A program made the translations under genes and the position numbers. Of a stretch of 64,000 bases of DNA, positions 46,732-55,397 are shown piece after piece; position 1 is the stretch's first letter, and each line of letters starts with the position of its first letter. Where the stretch lies: positions 22,192 to 86,191 of the forward strand of contig CALJOM010000003.1 in NCBI GenBank assembly GCA_937981765.1, given 5' to 3'. This stretch comes from an uncultured Bacteroidales bacterium. GTDB lineage: Bacteria; Bacteroidota; Bacteroidia; Bacteroidales; Salinivirgaceae. Below the pieces are notes generated by a model. It was given only the letters and a program-made list of their open reading frames with translations. It was not told the origin of the DNA and did not search any database.

Positions 46732-46920
46732 ATGTTAAAGAAGAAAACCTTTGTTCTCAGAATCGATCAAGAAAAGTTCGATGCCCTTGAAAAGTGGGCA
46801 GCAGAGGAGTTTCGCAGCACCAACGGCCAGATTGAATGGATAATCGACCAGGCTTTGCGCAAAGCCGGCCGGTGGAAAAAAAACGATAGCGATTCTTCTA
46901 ACAGCACTGCGTCAAACTAA
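46732..46920 (+). CDS. Arc-type ribbon-helix-helix protein
   Basis: 62-residue protein with the ribbon-helix-helix pattern: the basic strand KKTFVLRID, helix one EKFDALEKWAAEEF and helix two STNGQIEWIIDQALRK. ATG 46732, 11 bp after the previous stop. As a probable DNA-binding dimer it may regulate the SPFH operon or be a non-DNA partner. It is the last gene before a hairpin terminator. Confidence 0.85.
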   Translation: MLKKKTFVLRIDQEKFDALEKWAAEEFRSTNGQIEWIIDQALRKAGRWKKNDSDSSNSTASN

Positions 46921-47014
46921 AATAAATTGTATAAAAGGTGTTTCACGTTAGATCAAACAAAAGTTAAAACACATTATCTTCCGAGTCATAGAAACATACA
47001 ATAGTTGGAAATTA

Positions 47015-47050
47015 AAATTGGGGCAATCAAAAAATTACCCCAATTTTTTT
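47015..47050 (+). terminator. Bidirectional terminator between convergent operons
   Basis: Stem AAATTGGGGCAAT (47015-47027) with ATTACCCCAATTT (47034-47046), one mismatch, a 6-base loop, then a T-run to 47050. On the other strand an A-rich flank gives a weaker T-tail, so it also serves the amidotransferase gene ending at 47053. Confidence 0.8.
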
Positions 47051-47052
47051 GT

Positions 47053-49560
47053 CTATTTAAAAAGTTTACGATAAACGTTATAAAAGGCAAGAATCGTCTT
47101 CTTTTGGTTGGGGAAATCTTTGTAGGTTTTAGGCGGAAAATTGAGATATATTTCAAGTTCGTTCGGTAAAATATCAAACTTCTTGGCAATATACTCCATG
47201 TCGAAAATTATTTTTTGAGAGTCGTAGGGTTTCTTTTCAAGAATTTTCAGGGCCTCTTCACGAGAAATCTGGCCGCTTACGATTTGTGACGATAAGGTTG
47301 CCCGACGATAGTCCATGTTAAACTTTTCGAACATAACATACGATTGCCAGAAACCGGTAATTCTTGACTCATGGTGTTTTCCTTCATAATCTTGCCACCC
47401 AAATTCATTTTTAAGGAATTCTCGGGCTTCTTCTTTGTTATATTCGATGTAATTAAGAGGATAGATGGTTTTTATCCGGCGAAATATTTTATAATAAATC
47501 TCACCCCAAAGTCCAACGGAGGGAATTGTAATTCGTTTTAAACCGCCATAATTTTTAACAATGTGACGATAAAGTTTTATGTCTTTCAATTGATGATATC
47601 CCCATGTAAGTGGTAAAATTCCCTCGCTGGAGAAATTTCCGCCAGAAATAATGTAGGAAATGTTATACTTTGCAGCAGTTTGGTACAAACATGCAGGAAT
47701 AGCTAAATCTGTAGGAATTTCAATATCAACTATCGAGGATTTGATAAAGGCCAATTGAATTTTTCGAAATTCGTTCCAGTCCAAAACTTCAGAAATATAA
47801 TCTAACCCTAGCTTTGAAACCATTTTCTCGACATTGGAAACAGCAATTTCGGAATTCCATCCGTTGTCCATATGTAAAGCTAGAGGCCTTAACCCCATTT
47901 TAACCACCAGGTATAGTGTATAGCAACTATCAACACCACCGCTTAGGCCAACAATACAATCATATTTTAAATCTTTTCCCTTAAATTTTATTTTTTGCAC
48001 TAGTTGATCTAACGATTGACTCTCGTGTTTTGAAAAACGATGGTTTTTCAGAACCTGTTCAAACTCTTTGCAGTGGTTGCAGCGACCTTCAGAATCGAAC
48101 ACGATGTCTTCATCCGAAGTATCCATTACACAATAGGAGCATATTTTGTACTCCTCTTGCGTAGCGCTAATGCTGCGTGATGTTGAGAAGTCAAAAACGA
48201 GAGGGTTGGCTATGCCAAAACTGTTATTTTGTTCTACGGGAAGATTTAGTACCGTACGTACACCCTTAGATAATTCGTAAGCCTGATTTTTTCGAGAATA
48301 AAACTCAAAACCATGCGAACGACTTAAAATTTTCTGATTTTGCCAAAATTCATCCTTTAATCTATCCAGGATGCTTACCAAAGCTTCTCTGTTTTCAACA
48401 ATGTACCCCGATTGAGTTTTTTCGATAAGTTCTGCCTGAGGGATACGCCTATAATTGGGAATCACTGGCAAAATGTAGTTTTGTTTTTTTAGTTCTAAAG
48501 CCTCTTTATCGTTTGTAAAACATAAAAGTATAGGGCGCATTAACGAAATATAATCGTAGATTTTAGTGCCTACTACATAATAATCGTTGAAAAGCAACAG
48601 CAAGTGTGCTTTTGCTAAATGGCTGAGTAATATTTGGTTGGGAATTCGTGGGAATACCGTGACGCAAAGCAAGTTATCCGAATATCGCGCAACATAATTT
48701 TGAATTTCTTTAGCTATGTTTACCCCATAAAAATTAAGGCGAATGGTGAAATTGTTCGTTACACAAAATTGATGTAAAATATCCAGGGTATCTTTCCAGG
48801 GATGCCAGGGATATATGGTTCCAGCATAAGCTATCGATAGTTCACTGGTGGGTTGTTCATCTTGTTCAAAAGTTATAGGTAGTTCGGTATCGTAACCATT
48901 ATATACGATAAAAAAGCGTTGACTTTTTAGGTTCTGCTGAATAAGATTTACAACGTAATCGCAAACCGATATCACTATCATTGCCGACTTACAATAATAT
49001 CGCTCCAGAGCAAGCGAAAACCTATTATAGAGAAAACCCTGCTTTTGTTTTTTTGACCAAGGATCGCGGTAATCGGCTATCCATGGTATCTTGTGCTTTT
49101 TGCTAAGCAAAGCAGCATATTTAAACAAAACAAATGGATCGCCAGTGGCAATGATGCAATCAACCTTATGTGTTCGAAGATAACGATCTGCCTCCCGATA
49201 AATCTGAATTTTTGGGCCAACGGGTAGAAACCATTGAACTATTTCGTACCAACCAGAAATAACCTTTCTTAAAAATCGGTATTTTTTTTCTCCATATTTC
49301 AGGAGCAGACGGTTTGCTGCATTAGGTTTATGCGGAGTTCTGATTATAGTTCCGATAGATGATTCTTCTACCGCAACGTTGTCGGAAAACCCCGGTGCAA
49401 CATAATCTAGAGCATTCTTGTAGTAATTGTTCCATTGACGAGTAATAACTATTGGATAAACATCAAATTCGTGCAAATATTTGTACCACGAGTAGGGTCG
49501 CAATCCTCCCACCGAAACATAAGGCGGAAAATCGTAGGCCAGAATCAACAGCTTAACCAT
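47053..49560 (-). CDS. Fusion: glycosyltransferase (GT4-like) + N-acetyl sugar amidotransferase
   Basis: 835-residue protein with two domains that are normally separate. Residues ~1-440 are a GT-B glycosyltransferase of the GT4-like group (starts MVKLLILAYDFPPYVSVGG, with YAGTIYPWH and a UDP-sugar site IYDYISLMRPILL). Residues ~470-835 are a WbpG/PseA-type amidotransferase: a zinc pair C474/C477 and C494/C497 (CSYC...CNHC), then the PP-loop SGGVDS (540-545), and ISGGNFSSEG. WbpG-like enzymes make amidino groups on UDP-sugars using ammonia from a HisH/HisF pair, which is not in this window. ATG 49560 was chosen over a TTG at 49617. It follows TIGR01777 by 53 bp. Confidence 0.9.
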   Translation of the reverse strand: MVKLLILAYDFPPYVSVGGLRPYSWYKYLHEFDVYPIVITRQWNNYYKNALDYVAPGFSDNVAVEESSIGTIIRTPHKPNAANRLLLKYGEKKYRFLRKVISGWYEIVQWFLPVGPKIQIYREADRYLRTHKVDCIIATGDPFVLFKYAALLSKKHKIPWIADYRDPWSKKQKQGFLYNRFSLALERYYCKSAMIVISVCDYVVNLIQQNLKSQRFFIVYNGYDTELPITFEQDEQPTSELSIAYAGTIYPWHPWKDTLDILHQFCVTNNFTIRLNFYGVNIAKEIQNYVARYSDNLLCVTVFPRIPNQILLSHLAKAHLLLLFNDYYVVGTKIYDYISLMRPILLCFTNDKEALELKKQNYILPVIPNYRRIPQAELIEKTQSGYIVENREALVSILDRLKDEFWQNQKILSRSHGFEFYSRKNQAYELSKGVRTVLNLPVEQNNSFGIANPLVFDFSTSRSISATQEEYKICSYCVMDTSDEDIVFDSEGRCNHCKEFEQVLKNHRFSKHESQSLDQLVQKIKFKGKDLKYDCIVGLSGGVDSCYTLYLVVKMGLRPLALHMDNGWNSEIAVSNVEKMVSKLGLDYISEVLDWNEFRKIQLAFIKSSIVDIEIPTDLAIPACLYQTAAKYNISYIISGGNFSSEGILPLTWGYHQLKDIKLYRHIVKNYGGLKRITIPSVGLWGEIYYKIFRRIKTIYPLNYIEYNKEEAREFLKNEFGWQDYEGKHHESRITGFWQSYVMFEKFNMDYRRATLSSQIVSGQISREEALKILEKKPYDSQKIIFDMEYIAKKFDILPNELEIYLNFPPKTYKDFPNQKKTILAFYNVYRKLFK

Positions 49561-49613
49561 CCGTTTTTGGGGTAAAGATAGCAAAAATGGTGATACAGAG
49601 CTATCTTCAACAA

Positions 49614-50528
49614 TCAATTTTTCAACAAATTTTGAAGAGCCTTCGGAAGGGTTGAAAATCGAAAACGGAAGCCCAATTGAATAATTCGCAACGGGATAAC
49701 GTGCTGGTTGGCAATTAGAAGCTCATTTGTCATATTTCCCGGCAAAAAATTCAGCAAAACTTTCGGAATTTTGAAAAAGACTTTCCGATTTAGGATTTTA
49801 GAAGCATGTTGAAGTAGGTCCCATTGAGTATTAACTGCAGGTGCAACAAGGTTAAACGGACCGGAGGCATCAGGATTTTCCATGAGAAACTTTATGGCAT
49901 GAACATGATCGTGAATATGGATCCATGGAATTACATTGGAGCCGTCACCTAACCGAGCGCCAAGGAAAAATCTCATGGGCTTAACAATTTTGGGCAACAA
50001 TCCGCCATGACACGACAAAACAATTCCGGTTCGCAGAAGTACAACACGCACAGAAGAGCATGCTTTGGCTTCTTCTTCCCACAATTTTGTAACATGGGCA
50101 AGAAACCCTTCGCCCATTGGGGAAAACTCACTTAACACATTGTTTGAATGGGAAGGATAAAAACCCACGGCCGAGGCTTGCAAATAAACCAGAGGTTTCT
50201 TTGAACATTGTGAAATTGCTTGAACGATGGCACGGGTTGAAAAAATACGACTCTCAAGAATTTTTCGGCGGTTGCGTTTAATCCATAATGATGATACAGG
50301 GTGCCCTGAAAGATTGATCACAACAGTTGCTCCCTCCAATATCGGAACAATTTTTTCCGGAGTTCTTCCATCCCAAACAACTCGTTGAACATCTTCTACC
50401 TGAGATTTGCTCACTTTTCGAGAAAGAAGAACAACTTTATACCCTTCTTCCTTTAGCAAGGGTATAAGAGCTCGGCCGATTAGTCCAGTTCCGCCGGCTA
50501 TTACAGCAATTTTTTCAACACCACTCAT
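49614..50528 (-). CDS. TIGR01777-family NAD(P)-dependent epimerase/oxidoreductase
   Basis: 304-residue short-chain-type protein. The Rossmann motif GGTGLIGRALIPLL is at the N-terminus, with VVINLSGHPV and the catalytic-type region YLQASAVGFYP; the C-terminus carries the family's DUF1731 helical segment (VLLNFLPGNMTNELLIANQHVIP). Relatives include the YfcH/SulA-like proteins of unknown substrate. It lies 5 bp downstream of a lipoprotein gene on the same strand, so these may be co-transcribed. Confidence 0.9.
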   Translation of the reverse strand: MSGVEKIAVIAGGTGLIGRALIPLLKEEGYKVVLLSRKVSKSQVEDVQRVVWDGRTPEKIVPILEGATVVINLSGHPVSSLWIKRNRRKILESRIFSTRAIVQAISQCSKKPLVYLQASAVGFYPSHSNNVLSEFSPMGEGFLAHVTKLWEEEAKACSSVRVVLLRTGIVLSCHGGLLPKIVKPMRFFLGARLGDGSNVIPWIHIHDHVHAIKFLMENPDASGPFNLVAPAVNTQWDLLQHASKILNRKVFFKIPKVLLNFLPGNMTNELLIANQHVIPLRIIQLGFRFRFSTLPKALQNLLKN

Positions 50529-50533
50529 TTTTA

Positions 50534-51253
50534 CTACTTCATTATTTCAATCCAAGCTGAATCGATAATTTTCAGGGCACTAGTAAAGGTACTAATACTT
50601 TCAAATATGGTAGCATCAGCTCCCGATGGATGACTGTGTCCGACAGGCCGTAACTCAAATCGGGTTTGGCCGGTAGAACGATCGACCACCGCCTGATAAA
50701 TTAAAGCAGGCTGGCCTGATGTCTTAAACTCCTCATCGTTAGGAAACCGATTGTTGTGCCAATAGTTGTTAAAATCCCACGGACGGTTAACTTCTAAAAC
50801 CACACGAATCTGAGAAGGTTCTTCTGGCAAAATTGTTTTTAGGACAAATGTTCCTGGCGGGGTTGCACCAGTGTAAGCATCCACTTCTTGATGACTTTCG
50901 GGACGTCGCGACAGATTTTTCCATCGGGGCAAGGCTGCCGGACGGGTTCGTTCGCCAGGATGCCACTTGCCATTTCGATATTCTCCGTAACGAAAAATTC
51001 CGGTGGCAATCGATTGCGAAACTAACAGATTCCCTAAAAATTCCCCCTTGTCCGATTCAAGCCAAATGGCAATAATGGGGAATTTGTATTCCTGCCCGGC
51101 AATTACGTTTATGATCACGGGAATCCCCGTTGTAAAAGGCTTGGTCTCCAGGATAGTTGGCGGCAAATCCTTTGGTTTGTTTGAACCCGTCTTACAGCCA
51201 TAAAATAGAAGTGTGAGCAGGGCGATTATCAAAATAGTATTCTTTGGGTTCAT
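50534..51253 (-). CDS. Lipoprotein, DUF2271-like
   Basis: 239 residues with a lipoprotein signal peptide (LLTLLFYGCKTG, Cys20). The N-terminal half (VIAGQEYKFPIIAIWLESDKGEFLGNLLV) resembles the WxxD-type Ig strand pattern of DUF2271 periplasmic proteins. The C-terminal half (VLEVNRPWDFNNYWHNNRFP and RFELRPVGHSHPSG) is rich in aromatic residues and His and might bind a metal or haem, though no clear motif is seen. It lies between the epimerase and a TonB receptor, all minus strand. Weak family call. Confidence 0.65.
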   Translation of the reverse strand: MNPKNTILIIALLTLLFYGCKTGSNKPKDLPPTILETKPFTTGIPVIINVIAGQEYKFPIIAIWLESDKGEFLGNLLVSQSIATGIFRYGEYRNGKWHPGERTRPAALPRWKNLSRRPESHQEVDAYTGATPPGTFVLKTILPEEPSQIRVVLEVNRPWDFNNYWHNNRFPNDEEFKTSGQPALIYQAVVDRSTGQTRFELRPVGHSHPSGADATIFESISTFTSALKIIDSAWIEIMK

Positions 51254-51264
51254 ATCGATGGTTA

Positions 51265-53673
51265 TTAAAATTCGATAATAATTCCAACGGTTGGGAGAAT
51301 AGTTCCTCCGCCCGACCCTTCCAGTTTTTTTAGGACATAACGCGAGGGGTCGTTGGGATTGACTAAGGGCGCACCGTTTTCATCGGTAGCCAGAGTGTAA
51401 ACAGGAGGTCGATCGCTCTGGAAATTATAGATATTTTGAACATCAAGATAGAGATTCAACATCCAGCGGCTAAAGAAAAACGATTTATCAACTCTTACGT
51501 CTAATTGATGAAAAGGTTTTAGGCGTTTGGAGTTGAATTGAGAAAAGTCGAGCAACGGACGACGCTGAACGTTCCAAACCGAAATTAGCGAAGAGGTTTC
51601 CAAATCATAAGGAGTGTAGGGAGTACCGCCAACAAAACGCCATTTAAAGCCTATCTCCCATCCCTGGTTAAACGAGCGTGTAGCGGTTAGGTTAAGAATA
51701 TGAATGTTATCCCACGACGTAGGCACCCAAGTTCCGGTGGGCTCCAGATTGTTGTTCATAAGGCGGGTTTCGCTTCGCACCAATGTGTAAGACAAAATAG
51801 TGTTGAATCCCAGAAGCTTTTTGTGCCGATAGAGCAGTTCCAGTCCATAGGCTCTTCCCTTTCCATTGGAAACCAGAGGTTCGTCGCCGAACGAACCAAA
51901 ATCAACTCCCTTGGATGATATTGGTAAAGAGTCGATTAAGGAAACAGGGTACCGATCGTAAACTTTTAAAAATCCTTCTGCCGTTAGTTGGCTGTTTTCA
52001 TCGGGCTGCCATTCGGTGCCTAGGGTAAAATGATCGGATTGAATATACCGGAGCTTATTGGTCCTGTTCACCAATTCTCCGAGGCTGTTGGCGTAACCCA
52101 GCGAAGTGTAGAGCGGAATCTGATAATATCGGCCCACACCAGTATTAAGAAAAAGGGCGGGGCGTATTTCGTAAGAGAGTGAAAATCGGGGGCTGATTTG
52201 CCTGAATAAGCTCCGCATCTCAGGGTTGTAACTGTTAGCGTCGGTACGTATTCCAAACGATGGAGTAAGGCGGTTAAAATAGGTTCGGCTTATTTGGCCA
52301 AAAAGAGCATACTTAAATAGATCGATGGAAGAATTGTACTGCTCCGGAGAAAAAACCACTCCGATATAACGGGCACGATACGTTGAGTTGTAATATCGGG
52401 CATATTCCAAACCGGCGCCATAGGTAAGGTTAAAACCGTCGACAATAAGATTTCGTTCGTAACGAATTTTATTTTCAGCTTCCCACGACCGGTAATCTAA
52501 GGTTTTAGGTAAAGATTCGTTGTTGTCTGGAAATTTGTATTGCCGGTTGTTTAGCATGTTGCGACTCACAACAAGCGTGTGAAATCCATTACCCGGGAAA
52601 TTCTTATAAACCGCACCCAGAGTGTAGTTCCACTGGTCGTATTCCGGAAGGTAGCCCAGAATGTACCTTTGAAATTCATTGGGGTTCTCCAATCCGGTGT
52701 TTAACCTTGAAACATCGTAGGCACCCAATCCTACAATGGTTATCTCGTTTTTGGGATCAAAGCGGGTTCTGGTTTTAAACTGAAAATCGTTGTAGGTAGG
52801 AAGAAATGGCAAGCCAAGGACACTAAACAAAAATTGTAGATAGGAACGTCTTGCCGAAAAAATAAAGGTGGTATTCTCTTTAATTGGTCCGTCAAGTGTC
52901 AAGGCAAGATCGGAGGCACCAACAGCAGCTTTCACCTTTAATTGTTCGGGGTTGCCATCGATTTGCCGTAAATCAATTACAGAACTGATTGAATTGCCAA
53001 TGTTGGAGGGAAAAGAGCCGGAATAAAAGTTTACTTCGCGAATAAAATCGACGTTGATAATACCAACCGGGCCACCCGAAGAACCTTGAGTGGCAAAATG
53101 GTTCAAGTTAGGAATTTCAACACCGTCGAGATAAAATCGGTTTTCGTTTGGCCCTCCGCCGCGAACAATAACGTCATTACGGTTGACAACCGTCGGAGCA
53201 ACCCCGGGTAGAGATTGTATTACCTTACTTATATCGCGGTTACCTCCGGGATTTTTTTCAATCTCATCGATATTGATTCGTCGAAGTGATAATGGTGCAA
53301 TTTCGCTACGCCGAAAGGGCGAGGCTCTAACGGTAACAGCCTCCAATACAAATTCTCCGCGCTCTAAGGGAATTTCAAGGTAAATATTTTTGGTTGGCGA
53401 AACCATAAATGACTCCGTAACGTAAGTTTTATATCCGACAAAACTGACATTAATTTGAATAAATCCGGAATTTAATCCGGCGATTACAAAATTCCCTTCA
53501 AAATCGGAAACAGTGCCAATGTTGGTCCCAAATACTACCACGGTTGCAAAGGGAACCGGTTCTTTACTTCTGGCATCAAAAACCTTTCCTTTAACCATTC
53601 CTTTATCTTGAGCTTGTGTTGTAGCCAAAAGAATCATCATTACACTCCACAAAAGTAATATCCTCTGAATCAT
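51265..53673 (-). CDS. TonB-dependent receptor with carboxypeptidase-like N-domain
   Basis: 802-residue outer membrane receptor. Signal peptide (MIQRILLLWSVMMILLATTQAQ), then a CarboxypepD_reg domain (GMVKGKVFDARSKEPVPFATVVVFG, about 25-105), plug (RDISKVIQSLPGVAPTVVNRNDVIVRGG, YLDGVEIPNLNHF) and a barrel with a C-terminal LPTVGIIIEF. ATG 53673 was chosen over an earlier in-frame start at 53745, which adds residues before the signal peptide. It is followed 11 bp later by a lipoprotein gene, a pairing that recalls ligand-binding partners of TonB receptors. Ligand unknown. Confidence 0.93.
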   Translation of the reverse strand: MIQRILLLWSVMMILLATTQAQDKGMVKGKVFDARSKEPVPFATVVVFGTNIGTVSDFEGNFVIAGLNSGFIQINVSFVGYKTYVTESFMVSPTKNIYLEIPLERGEFVLEAVTVRASPFRRSEIAPLSLRRINIDEIEKNPGGNRDISKVIQSLPGVAPTVVNRNDVIVRGGGPNENRFYLDGVEIPNLNHFATQGSSGGPVGIINVDFIREVNFYSGSFPSNIGNSISSVIDLRQIDGNPEQLKVKAAVGASDLALTLDGPIKENTTFIFSARRSYLQFLFSVLGLPFLPTYNDFQFKTRTRFDPKNEITIVGLGAYDVSRLNTGLENPNEFQRYILGYLPEYDQWNYTLGAVYKNFPGNGFHTLVVSRNMLNNRQYKFPDNNESLPKTLDYRSWEAENKIRYERNLIVDGFNLTYGAGLEYARYYNSTYRARYIGVVFSPEQYNSSIDLFKYALFGQISRTYFNRLTPSFGIRTDANSYNPEMRSLFRQISPRFSLSYEIRPALFLNTGVGRYYQIPLYTSLGYANSLGELVNRTNKLRYIQSDHFTLGTEWQPDENSQLTAEGFLKVYDRYPVSLIDSLPISSKGVDFGSFGDEPLVSNGKGRAYGLELLYRHKKLLGFNTILSYTLVRSETRLMNNNLEPTGTWVPTSWDNIHILNLTATRSFNQGWEIGFKWRFVGGTPYTPYDLETSSLISVWNVQRRPLLDFSQFNSKRLKPFHQLDVRVDKSFFFSRWMLNLYLDVQNIYNFQSDRPPVYTLATDENGAPLVNPNDPSRYVLKKLEGSGGGTILPTVGIIIEF

Positions 53674-53972
53674 ATTTAAAGATTTATTGAGGGAAACAAG
53701 CCAGAAACCGTTTTGTTTAACTTTTGAACACACAACATTATACACACGTGTGAATTGTTTTGCCTAAAAATCGGCGAAATGAAGATTACTTCAAAGAGAA
53801 TCATCTCCAAGGAGGTGGTTTAACCAAACAACGCTGGAAATTGTTTTTTGAGCAAATAAAGCTTCGATGTGCTTTGGGGTACTTAAAAATTTATTGTTGC
53901 AATTCATGGTTTTAGAACATATCTTTGTATGGAGAAACACAACCATGGTCATTATTTTCTGAAATCAAGTTC
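53674..53972. other. Divergent intergenic region between TonB receptor and sugar operon
   Basis: About 300 bp. It contains a perfect 10-bp palindrome CACACGTGTG at 53743-53752 and a consensus promoter for the plus-strand operon near its right end. No coding frame is credible. Confidence 0.6.
53897..53927 (+). promoter_or_regulatory. Promoter of deoxyaminosugar operon
   Basis: TTG at 53897-53899, 20-base spacer, TATCTTTG (TAnnTTTG) at 53920-53927. It puts transcription start near 53933 and excludes a TTG start at 53925, supporting ATG 53973. Confidence 0.75.
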
Positions 53973-55397
53973 ATGAGCCATTCGGAGCTGTTCATAAAAA
54001 GTGCCCTATCAACACAAGAAGCCCTGCTATCCGAGGATGAAATTTTGAAATGGATAGAGGAGCAAAATCGAAGCGTAAACGTAAAAATCGACAGAATACG
54101 TTTCGACGAACTAGGCGAATGGAGCTACCGCGAAGATCGGTTGATGCACAAAACCGGAAAATTTTTCACCATCGATGGAATTCGGGTAAAAACTAACTAC
54201 GGCTACGTGCCACAATGGGACCAACCTATAATAAACCAGCCCGAAGTAGGATTTCTGGGGTTTATTACTAAAGAGATCAACGGGGTTTTGCATTTTTTGA
54301 TTCAGGCTAAAATAGAACCGGGAAATGTTAATCTTGTTCAGTTATCTCCTACCTTACAGGCCACACGTAGTAACTATACTCAGGTTCACCAGGGAAACAA
54401 ACCGTTGTATCTAGAATATTTTCAGAAAGCCACGCCGGCTGAAACACTACTCGACCAACTCCAATCGGAACAAGGTGCCCGTTTTTTGAAAAAACGTAAT
54501 CGAAATATCATTATAAAAATCGACCACGATATACCACTGTACAACAACTTTCAATGGGTAACCCTGGGGCAGATAAAACATTTGATGCGGCATTCGAATG
54601 TGGTAAACATGGATACCCGAACGGTAATATCGGGCATTAATTTTGGTTCGCACGACCAGCAAACAATAGACCTTATTTCGTTTCTTGTGTCAGGACAGAG
54701 AAAATCCACCATACTGCAAGCCTTTCTCAAGTCGGCTCTAAGTAAACACGGGGCACTTCACACCATTGAAGAAATCATCACTTTCATTACCCGCCATAAA
54801 AGCACCATCGACCTTGACGTTTCGCGTATTCCACTAAAAGATGTGCAGCAGTGGTTTTTTTCCGACGATGAAATCTACCATCAGGAGCGCAAGTTTTTCA
54901 GGGTTATATTCGTGAATGTGCAAATCGGGAACCGTGAGGTGGTTTCCTGGCGACAGCCAATGATAGAGCCGGCACAAGAGGGGTTAATTGCCTTTGTTTG
55001 CAAGGAGATTAATGGAATTATCCATTTTGCCGTGCAGGCCAAAATGGAGTGCGGCAATCTGGATATAATTGAACTAGCGCCAACAGTTCAGTGTTTAACC
55101 GGAAACTATCGACAAACTCAGGCCGGAAGTCTACCGTTTTTGGAGTATGTGCTGCAGGCTCCTAAAGAAAATATAATATTCGACACCAAGCAATCGGAAG
55201 AAGGCGGCAGGTTTTATCACGAACAAAACCGCAACCTGATTGTTATGGCCGGTGATGAAGTTCCCATTGAACTGCCCGACCGTTATATCTGGATGACCCT
55301 AAATCAACTCTACACATTTCTTCAGTTTAACAACTATCTGAACATTCAAGCCAGAAGTTTAATTTCGGCCATATCTTTTACAGAACCGTTATCATGA
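53973..55397 (+). CDS. NDP-hexose 2,3-dehydratase
   Basis: 474-residue enzyme of the EvaA/TylCVI/SpnO family, which removes water from NDP-4-keto-6-deoxyglucose to start 2-deoxygenation of sugars in the cytoplasm. Two homologous halves (about 1-232 and 240-474) share KEINGVxHF-QAK-E-GN and a later S-EQG/EEGGRF-NRN block, as in the family, which is a tandem duplication with one active site per half-pair. The length fits (about 470). It is first in an operon with a Gfo/Idh reductase (4-bp ATGA overlap) and a DegT aminotransferase. Best known from antibiotic pathways; here it probably feeds a surface glycan. Confidence 0.9.
   Translation: MSHSELFIKSALSTQEALLSEDEILKWIEEQNRSVNVKIDRIRFDELGEWSYREDRLMHKTGKFFTIDGIRVKTNYGYVPQWDQPIINQPEVGFLGFITKEINGVLHFLIQAKIEPGNVNLVQLSPTLQATRSNYTQVHQGNKPLYLEYFQKATPAETLLDQLQSEQGARFLKKRNRNIIIKIDHDIPLYNNFQWVTLGQIKHLMRHSNVVNMDTRTVISGINFGSHDQQTIDLISFLVSGQRKSTILQAFLKSALSKHGALHTIEEIITFITRHKSTIDLDVSRIPLKDVQQWFFSDDEIYHQERKFFRVIFVNVQIGNREVVSWRQPMIEPAQEGLIAFVCKEINGIIHFAVQAKMECGNLDIIELAPTVQCLTGNYRQTQAGSLPFLEYVLQAPKENIIFDTKQSEEGGRFYHEQNRNLIVMAGDEVPIELPDRYIWMTLNQLYTFLQFNNYLNIQARSLISAISFTEPLS

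Noticed and set aside
49560..49617. Alternative TTG start for the GT-amidotransferase
   Set aside because: The extension precedes the conserved glycosyltransferase start and overlaps the epimerase gene end.
53805..53825. CTCCAAGGAGGTGG segment resembling a ribosome-binding site
   Set aside because: It lies upstream of the promoter and has no start codon at a suitable distance.
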